DNA of 64,000 bases from Ideonella sp. (GTDB taxonomy: Bacteria > Pseudomonadota > Gammaproteobacteria > Burkholderiales > Burkholderiaceae_C), in contig JABTUC010000002.1 in the NCBI GenBank assembly GCA_015075545.1, positions 372,001-436,000 of the forward strand, read 5' to 3'. Below the pieces are notes generated by a model, which saw only the letters and a program-made list of their open reading frames with translations, was not told where the DNA came from and did not search any database. Within the stretch, counting starts at the first letter, position 1, and every line of letters starts with the position of its first letter. The translations under genes were made by a program, and so were the position numbers. Below are positions 19,461 to 27,141 of the stretch, one piece after another.

Positions 19461-19540
19461 ACGCGTCGGGGTCGCTTGCGCGATCGCTTGGCCGACGTAT
19501 CCTCGCTCGCACGGGGGGTGAGGGGCAGGAGCCCCTGACG

Positions 19541-19996
19541 ATGGCCAGCGACCGTACCGCCAACCCCGCCGCCCCGACCGAGCCGCCGCTGCGCGGCAAG
19601 GTGGTCTACATCGAGGACGACGAAACCAACGTGCTGCTGGTGCGGGCGATGGTGGCACGGCACCCGGGCGTCGAGTTGCTGCATGCGGCCACCGGGCGCG
19701 AAGGCGTGCTGCTGGTGCGTCGCGAGCAGCCCGACTTCGTGCTGCTCGACATGAACCTGCCCGACATCTCCGGCCTCGAGGTGGTGCGCGAGCTGAACAT
19801 CGAGATCACTTCGCGCGGTCTCAAGCTGAACATCCTGACCGGCGACGCGCTGACGATGGACATCATCAAGGCGATGAGCCTCGGCGCCTACGAGTACTGG
19901 CTCAAGCCGCTGACGCCGCAGGTGTTCGACGACGGGCTGCGCCGCGCGCTGACCGGGCGCCGCCCCGACCCGGCGCGGCGCATCGCGGTGCGCTGA
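19541..19996 (+). CDS. Stand-alone CheY-like response regulator
   Basis: 151-residue receiver protein without an output domain. The acidic pair is EDD near residues 25-27, the phosphoacceptor is Asp70 in FVLLDMNLPDISG, the Thr/Ser position is in ILTGDALT, and the conserved Lys is in YWLKPLTP. An AGGAG lies before ATG 19541. About 18 disordered residues precede the fold. No kinase gene is adjacent, so its partner is unknown. Comparable single-domain regulators sit at the end of hybrid phosphorelays or act by protein contact. Confidence 0.88.
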   Translation: MASDRTANPAAPTEPPLRGKVVYIEDDETNVLLVRAMVARHPGVELLHAATGREGVLLVRREQPDFVLLDMNLPDISGLEVVRELNIEITSRGLKLNILTGDALTMDIIKAMSLGAYEYWLKPLTPQVFDDGLRRALTGRRPDPARRIAVR

Positions 19997-20036
19997 GCGT
20001 TCGGGCGCTCGAGCTCGCCATCGCACAATCGGTGCG

Positions 20037-20654
20037 GTGGAGGGGTCGCTGGTTTCGCTGTTCCTGCAGTCGCTGCTGATCGGGCTGTCGATCGCCGCGC
20101 CCGTCGGGCCGATCGGGCTGCTGACGATCCAGCGCACGCTGCAGCGGGGGCCGGCGACCGGCCTGGCCACTGGACTCGGCGCGGCAGTGGCCGATGCCGT
20201 GTACGGCGCCGTCGGCGCCTACGGCGTCAGCGGCTTGATCGACGCCTTGACCGCGGCCCGGCTGCCGCTGGCGGTGGGCGGCGGCCTGTTCATGCTGTGG
20301 CTGGCCTGGACGATCGTGCGCGCGCCGGTGGCGCAGCAGGCGGCGCAGGTCGGCGGTGGCAACGACCTGCTGCGCTGCTTCGCCGGCACCTTCGTTCTCA
20401 CGCTGAGCAACCCGGCGACCATTCTGTCGTTCATCGCGGTGTTCGGAGCGATGGCGGGGCGGGCGAACGTGACCTCGCCGCCGCTGATGATCGCCGGCGT
20501 GCTGATCGGCTCGGCGCTGTGGTGGTTGCTGCTCACCAGCGCGGTCGGACGCCTGCGCGAGCGCTTCGATGCGCATTGGCGGCGCCGCGTCAACCTCGCC
20601 TCGGCGCTGGTGCTGGCCGGCTTCGCGCTGTGGCAGTTCGCGGCGCTGTGGTGA
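20037..20654 (+). CDS. LysE/RhtB-family amino-acid exporter
   Basis: 205-residue inner-membrane protein with about six hydrophobic segments. The family N-terminus is present (LFLQSLLIGLSIAAPVGPIGLLTIQRTL, including the conserved PVGP), and there is a central FVLTLSNPATILSFIAVFGA matching the Asn-Pro loop of LysE transporters. GTG start at 20037. The substrate is not predictable. It converges on the RNA ligase-like gene with a 7-bp gap. Confidence 0.9.
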   Translation: MEGSLVSLFLQSLLIGLSIAAPVGPIGLLTIQRTLQRGPATGLATGLGAAVADAVYGAVGAYGVSGLIDALTAARLPLAVGGGLFMLWLAWTIVRAPVAQQAAQVGGGNDLLRCFAGTFVLTLSNPATILSFIAVFGAMAGRANVTSPPLMIAGVLIGSALWWLLLTSAVGRLRERFDAHWRRRVNLASALVLAGFALWQFAALW

Positions 20655-20661
20655 GGCTCGT

Positions 20662-21270
20662 TCATGACCATGGCGGGGCCGGCTCGATCCGGCGCTCGCG
20701 CCGCCCCGGTCTGACGCCGCGCGGACCGTAGTGTGCGAGCACGCGATAGCCCAGCCGATCGGAGTTCACCAGCGCGTAGCCATTGGCGCGCCAGCGCAGC
20801 GGCTCGCCCGGCGAAGGCAGCGCCGCGCCGGCGGCGCGCCGTGCCAGCGTCACGTGCGGGCGAAACGGGCGCGCCTCAACCGGCAGCCCCAGCCCCGTCA
20901 GCGCGCTGGCCAGCGCCGCATGCAGTGCGCGCAGCGGCTCGGGCACGGCCAGCGCTGGCAGCACCACCAGGCCTTGGCGCCAGGCCTGCGGGTCGGCCAG
21001 TTCGAGTACGGCGGGTGCGCAAGGCACCCGCAGCGCCGGCAGCAGCCGCGGCCACAGCGCGCACGGCACGGCGCCGATGAAGTGCAGCGTCAAGTGCAGC
21101 CGCTCGTCGGCGACCACGCTCGACCCCGCGGGCCAGCCGATGGCGTCGCGCCGTGCGCGCAGCGCTTCGCGCACGGCCGGCGTCGGCCAGAGCGCGACGA
21201 ACAGGCGCAGCGCGGGGGGCTCGTGGAGCACGCGAGCGCCCGCGGTCGTCGCGCGCGAGCCCCTGTGCAT
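20662..21270 (-). CDS. 2'-5' RNA ligase / cyclic phosphodiesterase family (ThpR-like)
   Basis: 202-residue 2H phosphoesterase-fold protein. The two catalytic HxTx motifs are HLTLHFIG near residue 60 and HVTLAR near residue 145, and LRLFVALWPTPAVREAL marks the N-terminal strand. Bacterial ThpR members open or close 2'-5' RNA linkages or hydrolyse cyclic phosphates; the cellular role is poorly defined. Its ATG overlaps the stop of the upstream FAD oxidoreductase by one base (TGATG), so the two are cotranslated. Confidence 0.85.
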   Translation of the reverse strand: MHRGSRATTAGARVLHEPPALRLFVALWPTPAVREALRARRDAIGWPAGSSVVADERLHLTLHFIGAVPCALWPRLLPALRVPCAPAVLELADPQAWRQGLVVLPALAVPEPLRALHAALASALTGLGLPVEARPFRPHVTLARRAAGAALPSPGEPLRWRANGYALVNSDRLGYRVLAHYGPRGVRPGRRERRIEPAPPWS

Positions 21271-22388
21271 CAGCGTGAAGCCGCAAGCTGCGCCACCACG
21301 CGCTCGGCGATTGCCAGCGACGCGGTCAGCCCTGGCGACTCGATGCCGAACAGGTTCACCAGGCCCGGCACGCCGTGCGTTTCGGGCCCGTCGATGCGAA
21401 AGTCCTGCGCCGGCTCGCCGGGGCCGCGGATCTTCGGGCGGATGCCCACGTAGCCCGGTTGCAGCGCGCCGTCGGGCAGGCCGGGCCAGTAGCGGCGCAC
21501 CTCGTCGTAGAAGTGCTCCGCCTCGTGTTCGTCGACCCGGTAGTCGAGGCCGTCGACCCAGTGAAAGCTCGGCCCGAACTTGGCCTGGCCGCCGAGGTCG
21601 AGCGTCAGGTGCACGCCGAGGTGGCCCGACTCGCCCGGTGCCGGGTACACCAGGCGCGAGAACGGCGCGCGGCCGCTCAGCGTGAAGTAGTTGCCCTTGG
21701 CGAAGAAGCGCGGCGGCACGTGCGCGGCGGCCAGGCCGCGCGTGGCGGCCGCCAGCGGCGGCGCGCCGTGACCCGCGCTGTTGACCACCGCGCCGGCCAG
21801 CAGCGTGGTGGCGGCATCGCCGCCGACTTCGAGCTCGATCCCCTGCGGCGTCGCGGCCGCGCACAGCACCGGCGAGCGCAGCGCCAGCATCGTGCCGGCT
21901 CCTTCCGCGTCGCCGAGCAGCGCCAGCATCAGGCCGTGGCTGTCGACGATGCCGGTCGACGGCGACAGCAGCGCGCGCGCGCAGCGCAACTGCGGCTCGA
22001 GCGCGCGCGCTTCGTCGCGCGCGAGCCAGCGCAGATCGGCGACGCCGTTGGCGCGCGCGCGCTGCTCGATCGCCTGCAGTTGCACGGTCTCGACGTCGTT
22101 CTGCGCCACGATCAGCTTGCCGCAGCGCCGGTGATCCACCCGATGCGCAGCGCAGAAGTCGTACAGCAGCGCCTTGCCGCGCACGCACAACTGCGCGCGC
22201 AGCGACCCCGTGGGGTAGTAGATGCCGGCGTGGATCACCTCGCTGTTGCGCGAGCTGGTGGCGGTGCCGAACGCGCCCTCGGCCTCGACGACGATCACCT
22301 CTCGGCCGGCCCGCGCCAGCGCACGCGCGCACGCCAGGCCGACCACGCCGGCGCCGACCACCACGCAATCCACGCGCTGATGCACCAT
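21270..22388 (-). CDS. FAD-dependent oxidoreductase, L-2-hydroxyglutarate oxidase-like
   Basis: 372-residue DAO-family flavoprotein. The N-terminal Rossmann motif is [27 protein letters not shown], followed by [29 protein letters not shown], very typical of the LhgO/YgaF group oxidising L-2-hydroxyglutarate to 2-oxoglutarate. The C-terminal [17 protein letters not shown] holds the second FAD contact. Adjacent genes do not reveal the substrate. ATG 22388 or 22397 are both possible starts; the gene is divergent from the zinc-ribbon gene with overlapping upstream regions. Confidence 0.88.
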   Translation of the reverse strand: MVHQRVDCVVVGAGVVGLACARALARAGREVIVVEAEGAFGTATSSRNSEVIHAGIYYPTGSLRAQLCVRGKALLYDFCAAHRVDHRRCGKLIVAQNDVETVQLQAIEQRARANGVADLRWLARDEARALEPQLRCARALLSPSTGIVDSHGLMLALLGDAEGAGTMLALRSPVLCAAATPQGIELEVGGDAATTLLAGAVVNSAGHGAPPLAAATRGLAAAHVPPRFFAKGNYFTLSGRAPFSRLVYPAPGESGHLGVHLTLDLGGQAKFGPSFHWVDGLDYRVDEHEAEHFYDEVRRYWPGLPDGALQPGYVGIRPKIRGPGEPAQDFRIDGPETHGVPGLVNLFGIESPGLTASLAIAERVVAQLAASR

Positions 22389-22464
22389 GGCCTGCATTGT
22401 CGGCGCGGCCTCGCCGGCGTTGGCCGTGGCGGATTCACGGCGTGCGCGCGGGCGGCCGCCGACA

Positions 22465-23391
22465 ATGCGCGGCGTGAGCGACGCGCCGACCGAACTGCTG
22501 CGCCACTGCCCGCAATGCGCGCAGCCGATGGCGCACCTGTCGCTGCAGGGCCACGGCGCGCAGCCGGTGACGGTGGACCACTGCGCACCGTGCCGCCTGG
22601 TGTGGTTCGACACCCTGGAGTCGGTGCACCTCTCGGGCCTGGGCTGGATCCGGCTGCTGCGCGAACTGCGGCGTGGCGCCACCGGGCAACCGCCCGCCGC
22701 GCGGCCGCCGGCGCTGCCGTGTCCGGTGTGCGGCAGTGCGCTCGAGGCGGTGCACAACGCCACGCGGTTCGGACGCTTTCCGGTGCTCCAATGCCCGCGC
22801 TCGCACGGCTACCTGCACGGCCACAGCGGCATCCTGGCCGAGCGCGGGCTGGTGCGCCCGCTGCTCGGACCCGAGCGGCGCGCGCTGGCCGAGGAGCGGC
22901 GCACCCTGCATTGCCTGAACTGCGGCGCGCCGTGCGACGGCAGCAGCGACACCTGCAGCTACTGCGCAAGCCCGCTGGTGGTAATCGACCTGCCGCGCCT
23001 GGCCAGCGCGTTGCGCCAGCGCGCTGGCCACTGGAGCGACTCGCCGCCACCCGATGGCGTGCCGATGCGCTGGCCGTGCCGCGGCTGCGGCGCCGCGGTC
23101 GACCCCAGTCGCCAGGCCGCCTGCGGCGCCTGCGGCCACGCGGTGGTGGCGCCATCGCTGCTGGACATCGATCCGCTGCTGTCGGCGGTGGAGCACGAAC
23201 TGCGCTCGGCCGAGGTGGCGGCGCGGCCGTACCGCAAGAAGGAGAAGCGGCCGCTGCACTGGCAGGAGACGGGGTTGGGGATGCTGCGGCGGTTCTGGCG
23301 CGCCGACGAGATCGATCGCATGCGGGACTTCCGGCAGGGCTTGTGGATTGCGGCTGCCCTGCTGGTGTTGATGTGGTTCTTCGGTCGCTGA
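22465..23391 (+). CDS. Zinc-ribbon membrane-anchored protein of unknown function
   Basis: About 308 residues with four Cys-pair knuckles: CPQCAQPM...CAPC at the N-terminus (TFIIB-type zinc-finger pattern), CPVCG with a downstream Cys near residue 110, CLNCGAPC...CSYC near residue 155, and CRGCG...CGACG near residue 210. A charged segment ([10 protein letters not shown]) and a C-terminal hydrophobic helix ([15 protein letters not shown]) suggest attachment to the inner membrane with the ribbons in the cytoplasm. No function is known. GTG 22474 is an alternative start. Confidence 0.75.
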   Translation: MRGVSDAPTELLRHCPQCAQPMAHLSLQGHGAQPVTVDHCAPCRLVWFDTLESVHLSGLGWIRLLRELRRGATGQPPAARPPALPCPVCGSALEAVHNATRFGRFPVLQCPRSHGYLHGHSGILAERGLVRPLLGPERRALAEERRTLHCLNCGAPCDGSSDTCSYCASPLVVIDLPRLASALRQRAGHWSDSPPPDGVPMRWPCRGCGAAVDPSRQAACGACGHAVVAPSLLDIDPLLSAVEHELRSAEVAARPYRKKEKRPLHWQETGLGMLRRFWRADEIDRMRDFRQGLWIAAALLVLMWFFGR

Positions 23392-23507
23392 GGCACACAA
23401 AGCTGGCGGGCGCCTGGGATACACACCCGAATCGGGGCGGCAATGGGGTCAGGTTCGCGTCATGATGACGCCATGATGCGAGCGTCCATGGGATCGGGGC
23501 AGCACCA

Positions 23508-25595
23508 GTGGACCGACCGCACGCGCTGACTGCGCTCGCGCTGGCGCACACGGTCTGTCTGCTGGCCGTACTGGCGCTGCTGATTCAGTTGCTGCGCGGC
23601 CCGCGTTGGCAGCGCGGCACCTGGGCACTGGCGATTGCGCTCGGTGTCAGCGCGGCATGGACGGTGTGCGGTATAGCCTTTGCGTTGGGCCCGAGTCCCG
23701 GCCGTTGGAGTGCGCTGCGCTCGCTCGAACTCCTGCGCGGTGCCGCCTGGCCGGTGTTCATCCTGGCGTTGCTGCACGAAAAGCCGGAATCCGGGGTGGG
23801 CGCGGCGGCGCGCTCGGGCGTCGGATGGGTGATGGCAATCGCGCTGCTGGTCACGGTGCTGCTCGGTGGGTTGGGCACCGCGGCCGAGCCGCTCGCTCGA
23901 CTGAGTCTGCTGGCTTCGCTCGGCCAGGCGGTGATCGGACTGGTGTGTATCGAACAACTGCTGCGCAGTGTGCCGGTGGGACAGCACTGGGGAATTCGCC
24001 CGTTGGCTGTCGGGCTTGGCGGGGTGTTCGCATTCGATCTGTACTTGTACTCCGATGCGCTGCTGCTGGGACAGGTCGACTTCGTCGTCTGGAGTGTCCA
24101 GGCCGCGATCCTGGCTTGCAGCACGCCGCTGCTGTCATTGGCGACGGCGCGCAGCCAGAAATGGTCCAGAAGGCTGGCCATCTCGCATGGTGTCGTATTC
24201 CAAAGCACCGTGCTGTTGACTGCCGCGGCTTACTTGCTCGGCGTGGCCGCGCTGGGCTATCTGGTGCGGATCTTCGGTGGCGTCTGGGGCCCTGCGCTGC
24301 AGATCGTGCTGTTCGCTGCTGCGCTGATGGTGCTGGGAACCTTGTTGAGCCTGGGCACATTCCGCGCCAAGCTGCGCGTGGCGATCCGCAAGCACTTCTT
24401 CGCGCGCCGCTACGACTATCGAGAGGAATGGCTGCGCTTCACGCGGCTGCTGTCGGTGCGCGATGGAGACGCCGACACCCACGTGCGCTGCATCCGGGCG
24501 CTGGCCGATCTGGTGGAGGGCACAGCCGGGTCAGTCTGGATCCGGCGCAATGTCGGGTTCCGGCAGGTTGCGCAGTGGAACACGCCTGCGGTGGTCGAAG
24601 TCGAGGCCGCGGGCGGTAGTCTGGTGTCGTTTCTCGCCCGCACGGGCTGGGTCATCGATCTGAAACAGTGGCGGCGCGAGCCCGAACGCTATGCGGGGCT
24701 GGAACTGCCGTACTGGCTGGCCTCCACTCCTACTGCGTGGCTGGTGGTTCCGCTGCTGGCCGGCGATCGCCTCACCGGATTCATCGTGCTGATGGCCCCG
24801 CGCGTCGCGGTCGACATCGATTGGGAGGCGATCGAGTTGCTGAAGGCAGCCGGCTGTCAGGTGGCCGTGCTGCTGGGGCAACTCGAGGCCAACGACGCAC
24901 TGTCGGAGGCAGAGAAGTTCGCCGCCGTGAATCGGTTGTCGACGTTCATGGTGCACGACTTGAAGAATCTGGTCGCGCAGCTGTCGCTGATGGCGAAGAA
25001 TGCCGAACGACACGGCGAGAACCCCGAGTTTCGGCGCGACATGCTCGCCACCTTGCAGCACGTGGTGGCCCGAATGGGCCATTTGGTGAACCAGGCCCGG
25101 TTGAGCGTGCAACCGATCCAGAACCCGCAGTCGGCCAACCTCTCTGCGATCGCGCACCGGGTCTGCGAGCAGCGGCGCGCGCAGCACCCCGGCCTCGTGT
25201 GCATCGCCTCGCAATCGGTTTTCGCCATCTGCCATGCCGACCGGATGGAGCATGTGCTGGCCCATGTCGTGCAGAACGCCATCGACGCCACCAGCGGAAG
25301 TGGCAGCATTCGGGTGACGGTCGAGACTCAGGGGTCGAACGCCGCGATCGAAGTGATCGATAACGGTATCGGCATGGCGCCGGAGTTCGTCCAGCAGCGA
25401 CTGTTCAAGGCGTTTCAGACCACCAAGGAGTCAGGCATGGGGATCGGCGTCTACGAGAGCCACCAGTACGTGACCAGCCTGGGCGGGCAGATGACCATCG
25501 ACAGCGCGCCTGGCTCAGGCACCAAGGTGCGCATCGTGCTGCCAGCGGCCACGGTCGGCGCGTTCGACGCGCAAGCCGCGATCGGAGCCGCGTGA
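23508..25595 (+). CDS. prsK: PrsK: PEP-CTERM system sensor histidine kinase
   Basis: 695-residue membrane kinase. Eight or so N-terminal membrane helices fill residues 10-285, followed by KLRVAIRKHFFARRYDYREEWLRFTRLLS, a segment characteristic of PrsK. A GAF-like region covers about 320-460. The phosphoacceptor box is FMVHDLKNLVAQLSLM with His483 (HDLKN form). The catalytic domain has HVVQNAIDAT, DNGIGM and a GMGIGVYES loop. GTG start. It is separated by four bases from the sigma-54 regulator prsR, with which it should form the two-component switch for PEP-CTERM protein genes. Confidence 0.93.
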   Translation: MDRPHALTALALAHTVCLLAVLALLIQLLRGPRWQRGTWALAIALGVSAAWTVCGIAFALGPSPGRWSALRSLELLRGAAWPVFILALLHEKPESGVGAAARSGVGWVMAIALLVTVLLGGLGTAAEPLARLSLLASLGQAVIGLVCIEQLLRSVPVGQHWGIRPLAVGLGGVFAFDLYLYSDALLLGQVDFVVWSVQAAILACSTPLLSLATARSQKWSRRLAISHGVVFQSTVLLTAAAYLLGVAALGYLVRIFGGVWGPALQIVLFAAALMVLGTLLSLGTFRAKLRVAIRKHFFARRYDYREEWLRFTRLLSVRDGDADTHVRCIRALADLVEGTAGSVWIRRNVGFRQVAQWNTPAVVEVEAAGGSLVSFLARTGWVIDLKQWRREPERYAGLELPYWLASTPTAWLVVPLLAGDRLTGFIVLMAPRVAVDIDWEAIELLKAAGCQVAVLLGQLEANDALSEAEKFAAVNRLSTFMVHDLKNLVAQLSLMAKNAERHGENPEFRRDMLATLQHVVARMGHLVNQARLSVQPIQNPQSANLSAIAHRVCEQRRAQHPGLVCIASQSVFAICHADRMEHVLAHVVQNAIDATSGSGSIRVTVETQGSNAAIEVIDNGIGMAPEFVQQRLFKAFQTTKESGMGIGVYESHQYVTSLGGQMTIDSAPGSGTKVRIVLPAATVGAFDAQAAIGAA

Positions 25596-25599
25596 GCCG

Positions 25600-26973
25600 A
25601 TGGAGAAGCGCCGTCCCCTGCTGATCGTCGAGGACGATCCAGCCCTGCTCAAGCAGCTCAAGTGGTCGCTCAGCGACTACGAATGCCTGCTGGCAAGCGA
25701 TCGCGACCAGGCGCTGGCGCAGGTGCGCCGTCACGCCCCTGCAGTGGTGACGCTCGATCTGGGGCTGCCACCGAGCCCCGATGCGCCCGATGTGGGGCTG
25801 GCGGTGCTGCGCGAAGTGGCTGACGTGGCGCCCGACACCAAGGTGATCGTGATGACGGGCCAGAACGATCGCGCGAATGCCCTGAGAGCCATTGCCTTGG
25901 GCGCCTACGACTTCCTGTCCAAGCCGGTCGAGCCGGACGTTCTGGCACTGACTCTGGAGCGCGCGTATCGACTCTACGAGTTGCAGCAGGAAAACCAGCG
26001 TCTCGTCGAGGCTCAGGGCGGCAATGCACTGACCCATGTCATCACGGGCGATCCCGAGATGCTTCGCCTGGCGCGCATGACCGAGAAGGTCGCCGCGGCC
26101 GACGTGAGCGTGATGCTGCTCGGTGAATCCGGCACCGGCAAGGAGCTGTTCGCACGCGCGCTGCACGAGCTCTCGGGGCGCAAGCGAGAGCGTTTCGTGG
26201 CCATCAACTGCGCCGCCATACCGGAGACGCTGCTCGAGGCCGAGTTGTTCGGCTACGAGCGCGGCGCCTTCACCGGCGCCACTCGGCAAACACCCGGCAA
26301 GATCGAGACCGCGCACAGGGGGACGCTGTTCCTCGACGAGATCGGCGATTTGCCGTTGGCGTTGCAGCCCAAGCTGCTGCGGTTCCTGCAAGAGAGAGCG
26401 ATCGAGCGCCTGGGCGGGCGCGACAGCATTGCGGTCGATGTGCGGGTGGTCTGCGCGACCCATCGTGATCCGAAGGCGCAGATCGCCGCCGGTGAACTGC
26501 GGGAAGATCTTTACTACCGCCTGGCGGAGATCGTGTTGTCGATCCCGCCGTTGCGCAGCCGTATCGGCGATCCGGGGCTGCTGGCCCACTTCTTCTTGCG
26601 CAAGTTCTCGGCATCCAGCAAGCGGGGATCGATGTCCCTCAGTGCTGGGGCGATCGAGGCGATCGAGGCGCACCCATGGGCGGGCAATGTGCGCGAGCTG
26701 GAGAGCGCGATCAAGCGCGCGGTGATCATGGCCGAGCGCAATCAGCTCCAGGCCTCCGACCTCGGGCTGCAAGATGCCGACGGCGCGGCTCCGGTGCTGA
26801 ATCTGCAGGCGATTCGAGAGCGCGCGGAGCGCGAAGCGGTGGCCCGTGCGCTGGGACGCGCGAACGGCAACATCACGAAGGCGGCCGAATTGCTCGGGGT
26901 GAGCCGGCCGACGTTGTACGACCTCATGGCGCGGGCGGGGCTGAGATCGGCGGGGCCGCCGGCGGACGAATGA
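25600..26973 (+). CDS. prsR: PrsR: sigma-54-dependent PEP-CTERM response regulator
   Basis: 457-residue NtrC-class activator. The receiver domain has EDDP and phosphoacceptor Asp53 (TLDLGLPPSPDAPDVGLAVL, the extended loop typical of PrsR). The AAA+ domain carries Walker A GESGTGKE at 175-182 and an intact GAFTGA sigma-54 contact loop at 222-227. A Fis-type helix-turn-helix closes the protein (NITKAAELLGVSRPTLYDLM). An intact GAFTGA means it should activate sigma-54 promoters; one lies at 31625-31640 before the PEP-CTERM protein gene. Confidence 0.94.
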   Translation: MEKRRPLLIVEDDPALLKQLKWSLSDYECLLASDRDQALAQVRRHAPAVVTLDLGLPPSPDAPDVGLAVLREVADVAPDTKVIVMTGQNDRANALRAIALGAYDFLSKPVEPDVLALTLERAYRLYELQQENQRLVEAQGGNALTHVITGDPEMLRLARMTEKVAAADVSVMLLGESGTGKELFARALHELSGRKRERFVAINCAAIPETLLEAELFGYERGAFTGATRQTPGKIETAHRGTLFLDEIGDLPLALQPKLLRFLQERAIERLGGRDSIAVDVRVVCATHRDPKAQIAAGELREDLYYRLAEIVLSIPPLRSRIGDPGLLAHFFLRKFSASSKRGSMSLSAGAIEAIEAHPWAGNVRELESAIKRAVIMAERNQLQASDLGLQDADGAAPVLNLQAIRERAEREAVARALGRANGNITKAAELLGVSRPTLYDLMARAGLRSAGPPADE

Positions 26974-27141
26974 TTCTTCCAGCCGAGCGTCGGACGCTCC
27001 CTCGTTCAGGGGGCTGTCCCGTGTTCCGCAAGAGTGTGTTGCTGCACGCACAAGCGACCGGCTTGGCGCAAGAATAGAGCGCTCTTGTCCGAGGGGGGTC
27101 CGCCAGGGCCGCCTTTCCAATGCACGCCTGTGGAGTTCGCG

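Noticed and set aside
27063-27090. Possible sigma-54 promoter (TGGCGCA ...) before prsT
   Set aside because: The GC dinucleotide required at the -12 position is absent at the correct spacing.
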